DNA of 64,000 nt from Sphagnum compactum (GCA_965153455.1 OZ234493.1:12762213-12826212); one strand, 5' to 3'. Positions 35,685-45,999 are shown, counted from the stretch's first letter. A program made the numbers and translations. The notes: a model not told the origin generated them from the letters alone.

Positions 35685-38600
35685 TCACTGCAGCACCTCG
35701 CGGTAGACCACATTACTGGTGTAAACGCCAGCAGGGGCCCCATTCAGAGCCGCCCTGCTGCCACCCCGTACCAGCACCCGGACGCCCCGCCGTGAGCCGC
35801 ACCGAGAGAAAGCCACATAAAGCTGCCCGTGGCAAAAAACAGGCTTCGGCAGGTACACCCCCACTGTCTACAGTGTCTGCCCCTGGGCCTTGTTGATAGT
35901 CATGGCAAATGCGGGCCGCAACTGGAACTGTTGCCGGCGGAGAGTAAAAGGCATCCTTTCCGTGTCAGAGGGAGTGATGCTGAGGTGGGGAATGAAAACG
36001 CGCCTACCCTTGTCCGGTCCTGTGACAATGTCAGCATCAATTATGTGCTGCATCAGCTTGACCGCGATAAGCCAAGTGCCATTTGTAAGGCCGCCCGGCA
36101 TATTCCGCAGCAAAATCACCGGGCAGCCTTCCTACAAGGTCAAAGTGTGGGGTGGCACCCCTGACATGCTGAGGGAGTTTAGAAACTCAGTGGGGTAAAC
36201 CCCTCTCTGTTCGCCTTGCACAATAGAATCAGCGCTCTGGTACGTGTGGTGCTGTGCTGGTGGGTCATCAGGTGTGATGAGGTCAAACCGATTCATGATG
36301 GCGGTGTTGATGCTGTCAACGTTCTCGTTCAAAGGAGTTAAAATGGCCCTCTAAATGATGTGCTCATTGCGTGACTGCGAGTCTGTGAAGCGGCCAAGGT
36401 CGCCGTAAACTTCATCCACCAGGCTATCAATGGTGTCACCCTGGCAGCACATGTCTTCTGGGATCAAAACAGCCTCCTCCCCAACTTCAGGAAAGACTTG
36501 CTCTGTGCCCTCCCCAATGCGTTGCAAGTAGTCTGCCCAAGCTTGCTGTTGTTGGGCATCGACCGCGGCGTTGGCTCCGCCCTGTGCCAAAAGCCTCTGA
36601 ACACGCATGTTTTCATGCAGGTGACGCACTTTAACACGGTGCCAAAGGATTGCAGACCTCTAGAGACTGGCATCCACAATTTGGCCTCTCGTGCCCCGGG
36701 GAACCACAGGCAATAGCTGCCTAAAATCACCTCCCATGACAACAACCTTGCCCCCAAAAAGCATGTCCTTTAAGGCAGGGTCAACAGCACCCATAACATG
36801 CTGGAGCGTGCGGTTCACAGCCTCAAACACATGCTTGTGGGCCATGGGTGCCTCATCCCACACAATGAGGCGTGCAGCCCGAATCAAGGCCGCTTGTGGA
36901 GTGTTCAGGGGAACATAGCAAGCAGAGGAGCCACAAAGGCCTGCTATGGGAATTTTGAAACGTGAGTGAGCTGTGCAGTCGCCCTCCAAAAGCAGGGCTG
37001 CAATGCTAGAAGATGCCATCGACAACGCTATGTCACCAGTAGAGCGCACCTTGTTGAGTAGGCACCCGTAGAGGAAAGTCTTGCCAGCCCCTCCCAGCCC
37101 ATCAACAAAAAAGGTTTTGTCCACCGGCCTGGGGTCATGGACCGCGTCAATGACATTGTCGTAAATGGAACGCTGGTGCTGATTTAGCAAAGGCACATCC
37201 CGAGCAAGCTGCTGAGCTTGCCGCGTCACATTGTACCTGGCCCGCTCCTCGGATATAGCGGCGTCCCCCGGGGCGGCCAGCTGTGCCGGGATAGGTAGCT
37301 CAAAATCCTCTAGGGTTTTCCCCCCTTGGGCCTGCAACAGCTACTCCACTTCCCGCAAGCCCTGGTCAAGAATGGCCTGGTCCAGCTGCCGGTTGGGCGT
37401 TACCTGCGCGACGCAATCGGGGGCGGGGGGGGTTCTAATCCAGAAGTGCACATTTATTCATGCTTACAGCTGGCAAGGAAATCTGGTCTGCAATAGGATC
37501 CAGCAGCTCGTTGAACACCACCTCGAGGAGCTTGGCCTTAGGTTCAACAGACGCATCCAGCGGGATTTGCAGCACCAATATGTGATAAGACTCATTAAAT
37601 AAAATGTGTGGAATGATGTTGAGGGAGCAGCTTTCTAGTACATTGAATCCAACAATCGGCCATTCAATAGAGAAGTTTCCAGGCAACAGTTCAAAGAAGA
37701 CAACAGAGCACAACTTATACCATCACAACCCAACGAAAGGGAGGCTTGCAATTTCCTTTGTGGAGGCCTTTTGGCCACTCACTCGTGCTTGGTGCAGGAA
37801 ATCCTCCGTAAGGGCTCCCTTATGCCTGTCCCACAGCCGCCCAGGATTGGTGACGTTGTTGAAAATCAGTAGGCTAGTAAAAAGCTGCTGCAAGCTTTTG
37901 GGGAGTTGCAAGCCAGCAGCTTCTGAAAGGCACTCATCCCATTCAGCATCATCTTGCAGCAAGCCACGTGCAAGGCAGGCAGCTTTAAAAGTAGGGTGCA
38001 CAACTGTGGTAGGCGTGTGGGGCCAGTGGGTAATTCTGAGGTCCTCAAAGCATGTGGCCCCTGCAACGTGGGTAAGCAAAACTCGCAGATAATAACGCTC
38101 GCCCTCTGAGGGTTGCACAAAATACATGCGCCCCACAGTTCCCAATGTGACATGATTGTTTCGGCCTGCACCCCGCCACCCCGCTGCCCTTTTCTGCAGG
38201 TGCCACGCCTTTTTGGATTTGCTCCACACAGCGATTTCGGGATAATCTAGGTATAGTGTGGTCAGCACAGCAGGCAGTGGCGGTGCAGGGTCGTTGCTGT
38301 TGCGAGCCAAAGTGGTTGCAGCCGCGTATTCAAATTTGGCCTTTCGGTTGAAGTCACACCACCCAGTCAAAGTGGTGGAGTTGTTGCGCATCATGGCTTC
38401 CCCAACCGTGGTCCCCTCAGGAAAGTAAGTGGTCTGCTCATTAGGTAGATGAATAGCCAAGCGGTAAACATTGGGGTGCATGCCGTGCAAGTCAAAGGCA
38501 AAAAGCCGATGGCAGACTTTGCTGGCACTGACATACTGCCCATCGAGGTAATTTTGGACTTCATCCCGGGCGGCAGGCACATTGTTCCCATCGGCCCCAC

Positions 38601-41240
38601 CTGCAGCCGCTTGAGGCGCTGCAGCCGGCAGAGCCCCAGCTTCCGGCTGCACCACTGCCAAAGCACGGTCGTGACCCTTGTAAACATATTTGTAAAGGTA
38701 ATTCACAGCCGTGATGGAGCTGCAGACCTCAACATTGATGTGGAACTTGCACCGCATGGTTAGGTAGGCTTTGTACGGGACGACCCAACGGTTGTCAAAG
38801 ACAAAGCCCGAGCTGCAAGGGGGAGGGGGCAGCAACAAGAAGTTATCAGTCACCTTAGCGTCCCTTTCTCGCAGGTTTGGCTTCGCCTTTCTTTCACATC
38901 ATCATGCTTGAGGTGAAGTTTGGGACGCCTAAGAATCTAGAAGAAATGAGTTTCCAGGGCAGACTTAGACACAGACACTTATGGTCAGATGCATAGGAGA
39001 GCAACTCACTTACCAAATTTCCAATAGCTGCACTTACGTGGGGTGGGTGAAGGTCCTGCCGTCGTCCTGTCGCTGGTAGGTTGGGTAGCTGCCGGTGGAG
39101 TCCTCAGTTTGGGGTTGGAAAGTCTTGGGATAACCCTTGCTGCAAGCCCCATTCACCATGCAAGGACATGAGGGATGTAAGGCCCCACAGGGCCCATGCA
39201 ACATGCGAGATGTCACAATGTTGTAAAGCTCGGGGTTGGTGGATTTGTCTGGAAGCTCGGCACACACGATCCGGTCATAATCGCTGCTGTCACGCGGCTT
39301 GTCCTGGCTGCGTAGAATGATCAAAATGTGACCGTGCGGCAAGCTCCGCTTCTGCCATTCTACCACATGGATGTCCGCCACCGCAGTGCCCAAAACACCA
39401 TGCTGCAACAGGTCTTTGAGGAGGGCATTAAGCTTCATGTTGAACACCCTTAATGTTAAGTTAGGGCGGTCGTTGGCTTCCTCCTCAGGCCTTAGCTCAT
39501 GCAGAATCTTTGGCCAATTTGGGTTGCACGTCATGGTTATGAATAGGTCAGGTTTCCCAAACTTTCTGACCAAGGCCATGGAATCCTGGTAGAGCTAGTT
39601 CATGTGGCGGGGGCTACCAGCAAAACTGGCTGGAAGGACCACCATGCGCCCAAAGTTGGTGCTGTTAGCCCCGTCTTGCTGCATGGCATCTACCATTGCT
39701 TTATATTGGTCAGCACGCAGGGTGGTCTGGTGGAGGCGCACCCACCGCAGCCGCTGCCCCTCAACCTTGGAGTACTGGTCAACCACCCACTCTTGATATA
39801 GCCTCTTGCCATAAGTGAACGTGCTGTTGGTGGGAGGGTTGCGGTCATGCATGAAGTAAGCCGCGTATTCCCTGGCAGTAACCTTGCGAGCGATGCGCCC
39901 TGCGGCAGCTCCTCTGCCTCGGCCCCTACCCCTACCACGACCCCTGCCCCTACCCCTGCCCCTACCTCCACCACGCCCGAGGTCCACTGTCGGCTCCGCA
40001 TTAGGCTGCTGCTCATCTTCAGATGGCTGCTGTTGTTCGTCCTCAGATCTTAGCCCATCCACAACCGCAGGGGTAGCGCCAGTAATATTTGGGTGCCAGC
40101 CAGGCTCTCTGTGTGGGTGGTACAGGACAAAATGCAGAGGGTCATAAACACAGTGGGCATCACTAATCCTCCATAACCCCCCGCCCTTAGCCCGCACCTT
40201 GATGTTTCGTGGATTGCTACCTTTAGGGTCACCGTCTGGGTCACCATCGCCTGTGAGCAGGCACAAAAGGGATTAGATGATGGAAGGAACGTGCTGTCGA
40301 GGAACATAGCAATTAGGACGGCCAGCACCATAAAAAACAACACAGAATGGGGCACCAAAAAGCAGCCATGCAGCAACCCCATTCACTCACCAGGCATCAG
40401 GCCGGCCACGTCGCTGGATGTGGGGGCATTGTAGCGGCGGCGGTCAACGCTGCCATCAACACGGATGACAATCTCATAGTTAGCCAGGTCTTGAGGGGGC
40501 AAATCCATGGCCTACACAAAGCGTTGAACATAGACATTGCTCCCCAAAAGCATCTGCTGCAGCTCCTGTAAAGTGCGACGATCCAGGTCTACGTTGCCCT
40601 GATCGAGAGTAGCAAAACGGGCAACAGCCTTAGCATCCGCATTGTCTATGATATACAGCTGGGCAAACTGATGGGGGCTCCCTTGAGGAGGTGCCAACGG
40701 CCCCAGCAAATGATGCACAGCGCCCCTTATGGCAATCATACTGACCCCATCTGCGGGTGACTGGATGTTAATGCCAGAGGAGGCCATCTGCAAGGAGGAA
40801 TTGTATTTCCGGATGTGCTTGCGAAAAGATACGGTGGCAGGGGGGAGGGGTGCACCAGGAGCAGGCTCAGAAGTGAGCAGGTCCCGCAATGGTTGAGGAG
40901 GAGGAATGGGGAAGAGGGCCTCACAGCTACAAGATCTGCCTTTAGCACAGCAAAGGTCTGCGTGTCCTCGGGAAGCCTCATCAGGCCAAATCATAGCTCG
41001 GCACTGCTGGCACTCAGCTGTCCTACCCCCTATGTCAAACACCGTTACACTGGCCTCATCAAATTCTGAAAGGGGGACGCAGGCTGCTGTGTGCAAAGCT
41101 TGTTAACCTCGCGCCTGCTGGTGCCGCTCGTAGTCGCGGTCCCGCTGCTGCTGGCGCTGCTGGTATGTCAACCGGGCATGGGCCTCTGCGTGCTGCTCGC
41201 GGTCGCAGTCCCGCTGTTGCTGCCGGGCTGCGGTGGACAT
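35685..41240 (-). pseudogene. Helitron Rep/PIF1-like helicase gene with eight premature stops
   Basis: Four exons on the minus strand: 41240-40391, 40250-39038, 38812-37783, 37403-35685. They join to 4812 nt in one frame (1604 codons including the stop), and introns have GT-AG borders. Helitron Rep landmarks are FGKPDLFITMTCNPNWP, the HUH box LPHGHILI (about residue 590) and the two-tyrosine motif NYLYKYVYKGHDRA (about 725). The SF1B/PIF1 helicase has Walker A GLGGAGKTFLYG (about 1130), Walker B VWDEAPM, GGDFRQLLPVV, FAMTINKAQGQTL and LYVAFSR. Premature stops: TAA 41103-41105, and TAG 40512-40514, 39595-39597, 37341-37343, 36660-36662, 36351-36353, 36132-36134 and 35868-35870. No frameshift is needed anywhere. 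Each stop is one C-to-T change from a glutamine codon. The ATG at 41240 is the first plausible in-frame start. The N-terminus before it is uncertain. Confidence 0.9.
37404..37782 (-). other. Third intron of the Helitron gene
   Basis: The donor GTGAGTGG follows ...FLHQAR, and an acceptor CGCGCAG precedes VTPNRQLDQAILDQG. Joining these restores a continuous Rep-helicase linker in phase 0. The 92-codon minus-strand open frame inside (37435-37713) is therefore read as intronic, though it is unusually long and protein-like for an intron. Confidence 0.65.
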
Positions 41241-41664
41241 GCGGTCCACATAGTTCCGCTGGTGGTCAACGGCAGACAGCCTGTTCCTGGAGGCGGCGTT
41301 CACAACACATATATGCAATGTGATTTCAGATGGCGATTCTCGTGTACATTTTTCACTTAGCAATTCTGCATATGCGAAATCAAGCACATAGCTATTTTCC
41401 ACTCGGCAATTTTGCATCTGCAAAATTTCACCAGTTCATAGGCTCACACTGGGATCCCCCAAAAGCAGCCTGGTTTTCCTGTGAGTGTTTTCCTGTGCAC
41501 CAAGTCTCCATTACAGAAAACCAACCAATTTACAGTTTCTGGGACATCACCATTACTTGTTATTTACTCACTCATGTTGCCAAGAGCAGTGACTTTGGTC
41601 CTTGGAGATGTCAAACTCTATTCAGGAGCAGTGAAGCAGAGAAATGCTTAGTGGAATGCATCAC

Positions 41665-42435
41665 CTTTGTTGCCCATTCTCCATCCTGGTTTTGCAGAGC
41701 TTGCAATGCATTGATCATGATATCACACTGCAGGAATGCATAACTACAATTGATCAGCCTCAAAACCTTGAAAGCCCTTTCACCATCACTCATACATTGG
41801 AGTGGAAAAATAGCACCTCCCACTCCCCCAATCACGGTTTGTCTCTAACACCTGTTTACGGTATTTTTCGGAGATCCCATCCAAGTTTTCCAGTTTATCT
41901 AAAACCTGGATCTTCTGCTGCTTTAAAGCTTTGCATTCCTTTGAATAATGTTCATACTTCTCATTCACCTCTTGGATCTGCATAGAATATATGTATGCTC
42001 CTATCATTCTCCGTTAGTAAATTCAACCATGCTTGAGTCCTTAGAAATTGCAATTTTTTATCATGTGCGCTACACACATGTTGATGGAATGAGCCAAGTG
42101 TAAGGAATGATGTCTTGGGTTGCTCAAGATTTACATGAGTAAGCGCACCTCCTTGCTTGCCACATCTATCTTCACAAGCTCTTCTGCCCTTGTTGTGGAT
42201 TCTGCATCCACACTGCAAATCATCAGATTCATGCAGGCAATTCTTTTCCCACATGATTATTGCTTCCCAATGCTTTAAATCTATACAATAAACACAGCAA
42301 CTTACTTTCATGCGGGCAACTAGGACAGCAATACCCTCGAAATGTTCTTTCTCAATTTCTTCAATCTTTCTCTTATACTCATCCCGTAGTCTGATCAATT
42401 CAGCAGATTCCAACAGAAGGTTTTGCTCCCTCTCC
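41665..42435 (-). pseudogene. Captured host-gene fragment: three coiled-coil exons inside the Helitron
   Basis: Three exon-like blocks on the minus strand share GT-AG borders and join in phase 0: 42435-42306 (…LIRLRDEYKRKIEEIEKEHF… to LVARMK), 41977-41852 (IQEVNEKYEHYSKECKALKQ… to SEKYRKQ) and 41727-41665 (CDIMINALQALQNQDGEWAT + K). Together they give about 106 residues, strongly helical and heptad-like. They sit upstream of, and in the same orientation as, the Rep/helicase gene, and have no counterpart in known Helitron proteins. Helitrons often carry gene fragments with introns retained (established knowledge). The parent gene is not recognised. No start or stop of its own is visible. Confidence 0.65.
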
Positions 42436-42513
42436 CTGTAGCATCATACCACAGCAAGCATCTGTCTGTTTCTGTGTTACCTTAGAGAGCTCTTCTCACG
42501 GGCTAAAAACTGC

Positions 42514-43010
42514 AGTGCCCCTTTCTTATTTCTGTGTTAGTGACGACGCGATCAATACATCCAATCTGGTGGTGAAGTGCCCCTTTCTTACCTCTGTGTT
42601 AGTGACGACGCGATCAATGTCTATGCGAGGAAACGGGACCTCGTTTCTGTCAGGTCGAAATCCGAGAGTGCTGGGCCGGGTCCATCTGTAACAGACCTCT
42701 CCCTCCCCCACCCCCCACGCCGGGCCCGGTCGGCTTGAACGCCGGGCCCCGTCACAGACAGACGTACCAGGAGTGCCGGGCCGGGTCCAGCTGTAACAGA
42801 CCTCTCCCTCCCCCACCCCCCACGCCGAGGCCGATCGGCCTAAACGCCGGGCCCCGTCACAGACATACGTAGTGAAATTTGTGTCAGGTCGAAATCCGAG
42901 AATGCCGGGCCAGGTCCAGCTGTAACAGACCTCTCCCTCCCCCACCCCCCACGCCGGGCCCGGTCGGCCTGAACGCCGGGCCCCATCACAGACAGACGTA
43001 GTGAAATTAA
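42514..43010 (-). repeat. Helitron 5' subterminal tandem repeats
   Basis: Two copies of a 64-bp unit (GTGCCCCTTTCTTA..TCTGTGTTAGTGACGACGCG) lie at about 42514-42620. Three copies of a GC-rich unit of about 105-130 bp follow (CTGTAACAGACCTCTCCCTC, ACGCCGGGCCCGGTCGGC, CGGGCCCCGTCACAGACAGA) at about 42660-42765, 42770-42870 and 42890-43005. The terminal phrase GACGTAGTGAAATT also appears internally near 42867, so the element's own 5' end seems to have been re-duplicated inward. Confidence 0.8.
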
Positions 43011-43019
43011 TAGATAGGA

Positions 43020-43319
43020 CTAGTGGGTACCCGTGATGTTCGGACACAATCCGCCCGTGCCGTGCCCAGTCCGCCCATGCCCGTGCCTAGTCCCGTGCCC
43101 AGTCCGCTCGTGCCGTGTCCGCCCGTGCCCAGTCCGTCCGTGCCGTGCCCCTCTCCCAGGCCCAGCCCGCCCGTGCCCAAAACAGACTGACAGACCAAGC
43201 CCTGTCACAAACAAACAGATGTAGTGTTGGGCATCGCCCGCTACTTCACCGGCCTCTCCCTCCCCCACCCCCAAAACCCCCGTCACAGACAAACGGACTT
43301 ACTGAATTAATATATATGA
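43020..43319 (-). mobile_element. Short non-autonomous Helitron in tandem with the larger one
   Basis: On the minus strand this 300-bp element begins TCATATATATTAATTCAGTA at 43319, preceded by A at 43320, and ends TCACGGGTACCCACTAG at 43020. That end directly abuts the TCCTATC 5' end of the large Helitron. Its 3' end matches the larger element's 3' end at most of the last 27 positions, and both 5' ends share TATTAATT and GTCTGTGA. The interior is GC-rich with repeated CGGGC / GGCACGG words and no coding capacity. Confidence 0.8.
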
Positions 43320-43352
43320 TATTCCTACCCATGTTATACGTGGTTAAAAGGT

Positions 43353-43574
43353 GTGCATTCGCACTCTTTTTGGTGTTAAGGACTCTAATATTAAGTCCCC
43401 TAACTAACACCAAGCTTAGTCATTTAGAACCTAAACCTATTTACCACTAAGGTTTTATGTTAAGTTAATATTCACTTAGTATATTAAATAATCACCCGTT
43501 TCACATTGGGTGCCACCTAAGATGCCACGTAGATTTTCACTTCACATTGACTTAACAAAAGGTGTGAATGGGTA
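43353..43574 (-). mobile_element. MITE family B, copy 2 (inverted relative to copy 1)
   Basis: Terminal parts GTGCATTCGCACTC..TTGGTGTTAA and TTAACAAAAGGTGTGAATGG pair imperfectly. The interior matches copy 1 (7735-7941) in reverse, including ACATTGGGTGCCACCTA..GATGCCAC. It lies just beside the tandem Helitron boundary. Confidence 0.7.
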
Positions 43575-43579
43575 TCATA

Positions 43580-45000
43580 AATAAGTGTGTAGATAATATA
43601 AGTGATAACTAGGTATGTTCATAAGACACTTGATGCCTAATAAGTAGGTAGGTAGGGAGGTAGATAAACGGATATGGGAACTATGGTTAGTAAAGAGGTA
43701 ACGAGCATGATGGTTGACGATAGGACAAGAGTAACCCCTTGTTCACTCTCGTCATGTCGCCTAACCCCTTTCACCGGGCATCCAAAGCGTCACTGGACCT
43801 TGGCAAAGCCCTCTATTAAGTCTATGGAGTCTCACATGCGCAGACTTTTCAAAAGCTTTTGAAGTGGGCAATTTTTTCCTCTTTCTTTTTTTTTTCTTTT
43901 TTTTTCTTTTTTTTTTTCGGTTTTTTGGCATGTTATTTACAACCTGGCCAAAAGGAAATAAAAGAGATACCAAAGGTCCAAAGGGTTTCTTATTTAATTA
44001 TAAAAGTAAGGCCAAGTCGTCACATTGTGAGAAAAAAAAATCTAAAGTCACCATATTTTCCAACAAGTTGGAATTATAGGAGGAATCCCAAAGCTTGGTC
44101 TCACCATTTATCTCTAGACAAAACTTGCACATAATTGGTGTAATTATGCGCAAAGTGCAAACCAGTGTTATGAGCATTTTGTAGGGTTAAAACCGGGGGT
44201 TGAGGTCAAAGTTCTTGTGATCTGAACTCAAGTTGACACTCTTTGGTTGGAACTAGCACAAGAATCAAACCGTGGAACTAGTCTTTTGCTAGATCAAGAA
44301 TCAAAATGAGAATTGTGTAAAAAAAACATTCTTGAACATAGGGTTGAGATTATTTTTTTTTCATTTTCATTTTTTGAAAAGTTGATGAATTTTATGGTTA
44401 AGCTTATATTTTATTTCATTTTTGGCACAAAATGAAAAAAAATTAGTTAAGTACTAATCTCAATTAATTGTTGAGCTCCATATCTGTATAGACTCTTATT
44501 TTAATTTGTTGTAAAACTTTGCACCCATGGAGTGATTAGCATTGAAAAATGTGTAATGTGTACATGGCATTGGACCCCATTTTGGAATGGGACCCAGGGG
44601 TTCTTGAATTTGAAAATATGAGGGACTTTAAAATTAGAATAAATCATGAATACTACCCAAAATTAGTGAATTTATTACTAATAAAAATACTATATAATTT
44701 CTAATAATTATTTTACTATTATAGTGTCAAAACTTGGTTTGCCAAATTCTTTTTTTTGGTAGAACAAATAGTTTCAAACTAGGGCAAATATTAGTTTATT
44801 CTTGTTATAGAACAAACATCCTTTTTTGACTTTGGTGTCAAGCTTTCTTTCCTTTTTCAAGCCCCAAGCCATGCAAGCCCCCTGATCGATGATAACAAGT
44901 GACCGACAACAAGAACATTTCCCCAGAGGCTAATAATACAAAGTCAATGCCGAAATCATGAGTGAGAGTATCAACTTGTGCACCAGCACTTTGTCACACG
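43580..45000. other. Intergenic stretch, no gene seen
   Basis: AT-rich, with poly-T/C runs near 43880-43920. No protein or RNA gene was recognised. Confidence 0.45.
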
Positions 45001-45003
45001 TAA

Positions 45004-45383
45004 GAGCATCTCCACCGGTGCACAGTATGTGACTCAAGACAATAAATATTTGCCAAAAAGTCAAAATGTGCCGGTTTAACTCAGGAAATTGGATTTTCGG
45101 CACCAAATTCGTGCACCTTGCCGTGGCTGGTAAAAGGCGCGCAACACAGTTGTGTGCCTCGAAAAAAGAATGTAATAAATTGGACCTGATTGCGGCTCAG
45201 TATTTCTGATTGGTCGATCATAATGATTGGTCCAGGTAGTTTGCTATTAATAGTCCTCACGTATATGCAGTTCCAGTTAGAGGTTTACTGGTGGGGTTGC
45301 CAAAAAACAAAAAAAAATCATCTAAACTTAGACATTTAATTTTATTATCCAGAGTGACATACTGAGTACCGGTGGAGATGCTC
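45004..45383. mobile_element. Tourist-like MITE with TAA target duplication (380 bp)
   Basis: Left end GAGCATCTCCACCGGTGCAC and right end GTACCGGTGGAGATGCTC form near-perfect inverted repeats that extend to CAGTATGT / ACATACTG. The element is flanked on both sides by TAA (45001-45003 and 45384-45386). A TWA target duplication with short inverted repeats is the hallmark of PIF/Harbinger-derived MITEs. There is no coding capacity. Confidence 0.8.
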
Positions 45384-45672
45384 TAAGGTCCATGAAAGTG
45401 ATGAGAAGCAGCGCCAAGCTTTTTAATTCTACTACTAAGAACTTGGGGTGTGATGTCCTTGGAATATACAACTACTAGATGGGATTCCAGTCTCCCACCT
45501 CAAGTCCTGACACAATGAGGTAAGAAGGTCATCTAGTAGTATCTATGCTTGATCACTAGATCCACTATCTATTCTCAACTGATCTTGATAGCTCATTAAC
45601 TCTGTCCAGTGCAAGTGGTTTTGATCAATTCTATTGAGCTCATTAGTTGTTTTTTGTTTTCTCTTTTTTCCA

Positions 45673-45989
45673 GGCCTTGCCTACCAAGGCAAGGATGTTG
45701 TGTTTAGATTCATTATAGAGTATAGTAGCTTAAGGGATTTTTATAGGCCCCTAGGTATCTAATAGGTTTATTTTTATCTGAGGATTTTTGAAAGATGATA
45801 TTTTTGGCTTGTGTTGAAACTTGGAGATTAGTCATAGAGTTCTAATATCTTGAAGGATTTTGGTTTCTTTTAGAAGGTTTTTTTGAAGATTATATTTTTG
45901 CATGGTGAAATATTTAAGTTTCCATAATTCTTCTTTTGCCTTAAGATACTTTTTAATGTATATGGCAAGGCCACAGTGTGACACACCCC
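45673..45989 (+). repeat. Interspersed repeat family A, copy 5 (best preserved)
   Basis: Starts GGCCTTGCCTACCAAGGCAA + GG, whose first 20 bases can fold into an 8-bp stem (CCTTGCCT/AGGCAAGG). It ends TATGGCAAGGCCACAGTGTG + ACACACCCC. GGCCTTGCC and GGCAAGGCC near the two ends are perfect inverse copies. The whole is about 317 bp with no open frame. Confidence 0.9.
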
Positions 45990-45999
45990 TTGTTTTGGT

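Larger units (their letters stand above)
35391..43019 (-). mobile_element. Autonomous-type Helitron, 7.6 kb, now disabled
   Basis: Read on the minus strand, the element begins with TCCTATCTATTAATTTCACT at 43019 (Helitron 5' end, TC) and ends with CACGAGTACCCACTAG at 35391 (Helitron 3' end, CTRR). The base after the 3' end is T, as expected for insertion between A and T. No target duplication or terminal inverted repeat is present. It contains the Rep/helicase gene (35685-41240), a captured exon cluster (41665-42435) and GC-rich 5' subterminal repeats (42514-43010). A short related Helitron abuts its 5' end. The coding region has eight premature stops, so the copy should not encode a working protein unless those are bypassed. 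Confidence 0.9.

Noticed and set aside
35685-41240. Reading TAG as glutamine (stop-codon reassignment, readthrough or U-to-C RNA editing) in the Helitron gene
   Set aside because: Neighbouring host genes use normal stops, and U-to-C editing of this sort is known from organelle transcripts only. Methylation-linked C-to-T decay explains the pattern without new biology. It would be worth reopening only if transcripts showed C at these sites.
43033-43292. Pro/Arg- or Gly-rich frames near the small Helitron
   Set aside because: They follow from repeated CCCGTGCC-type words inside a non-autonomous Helitron.
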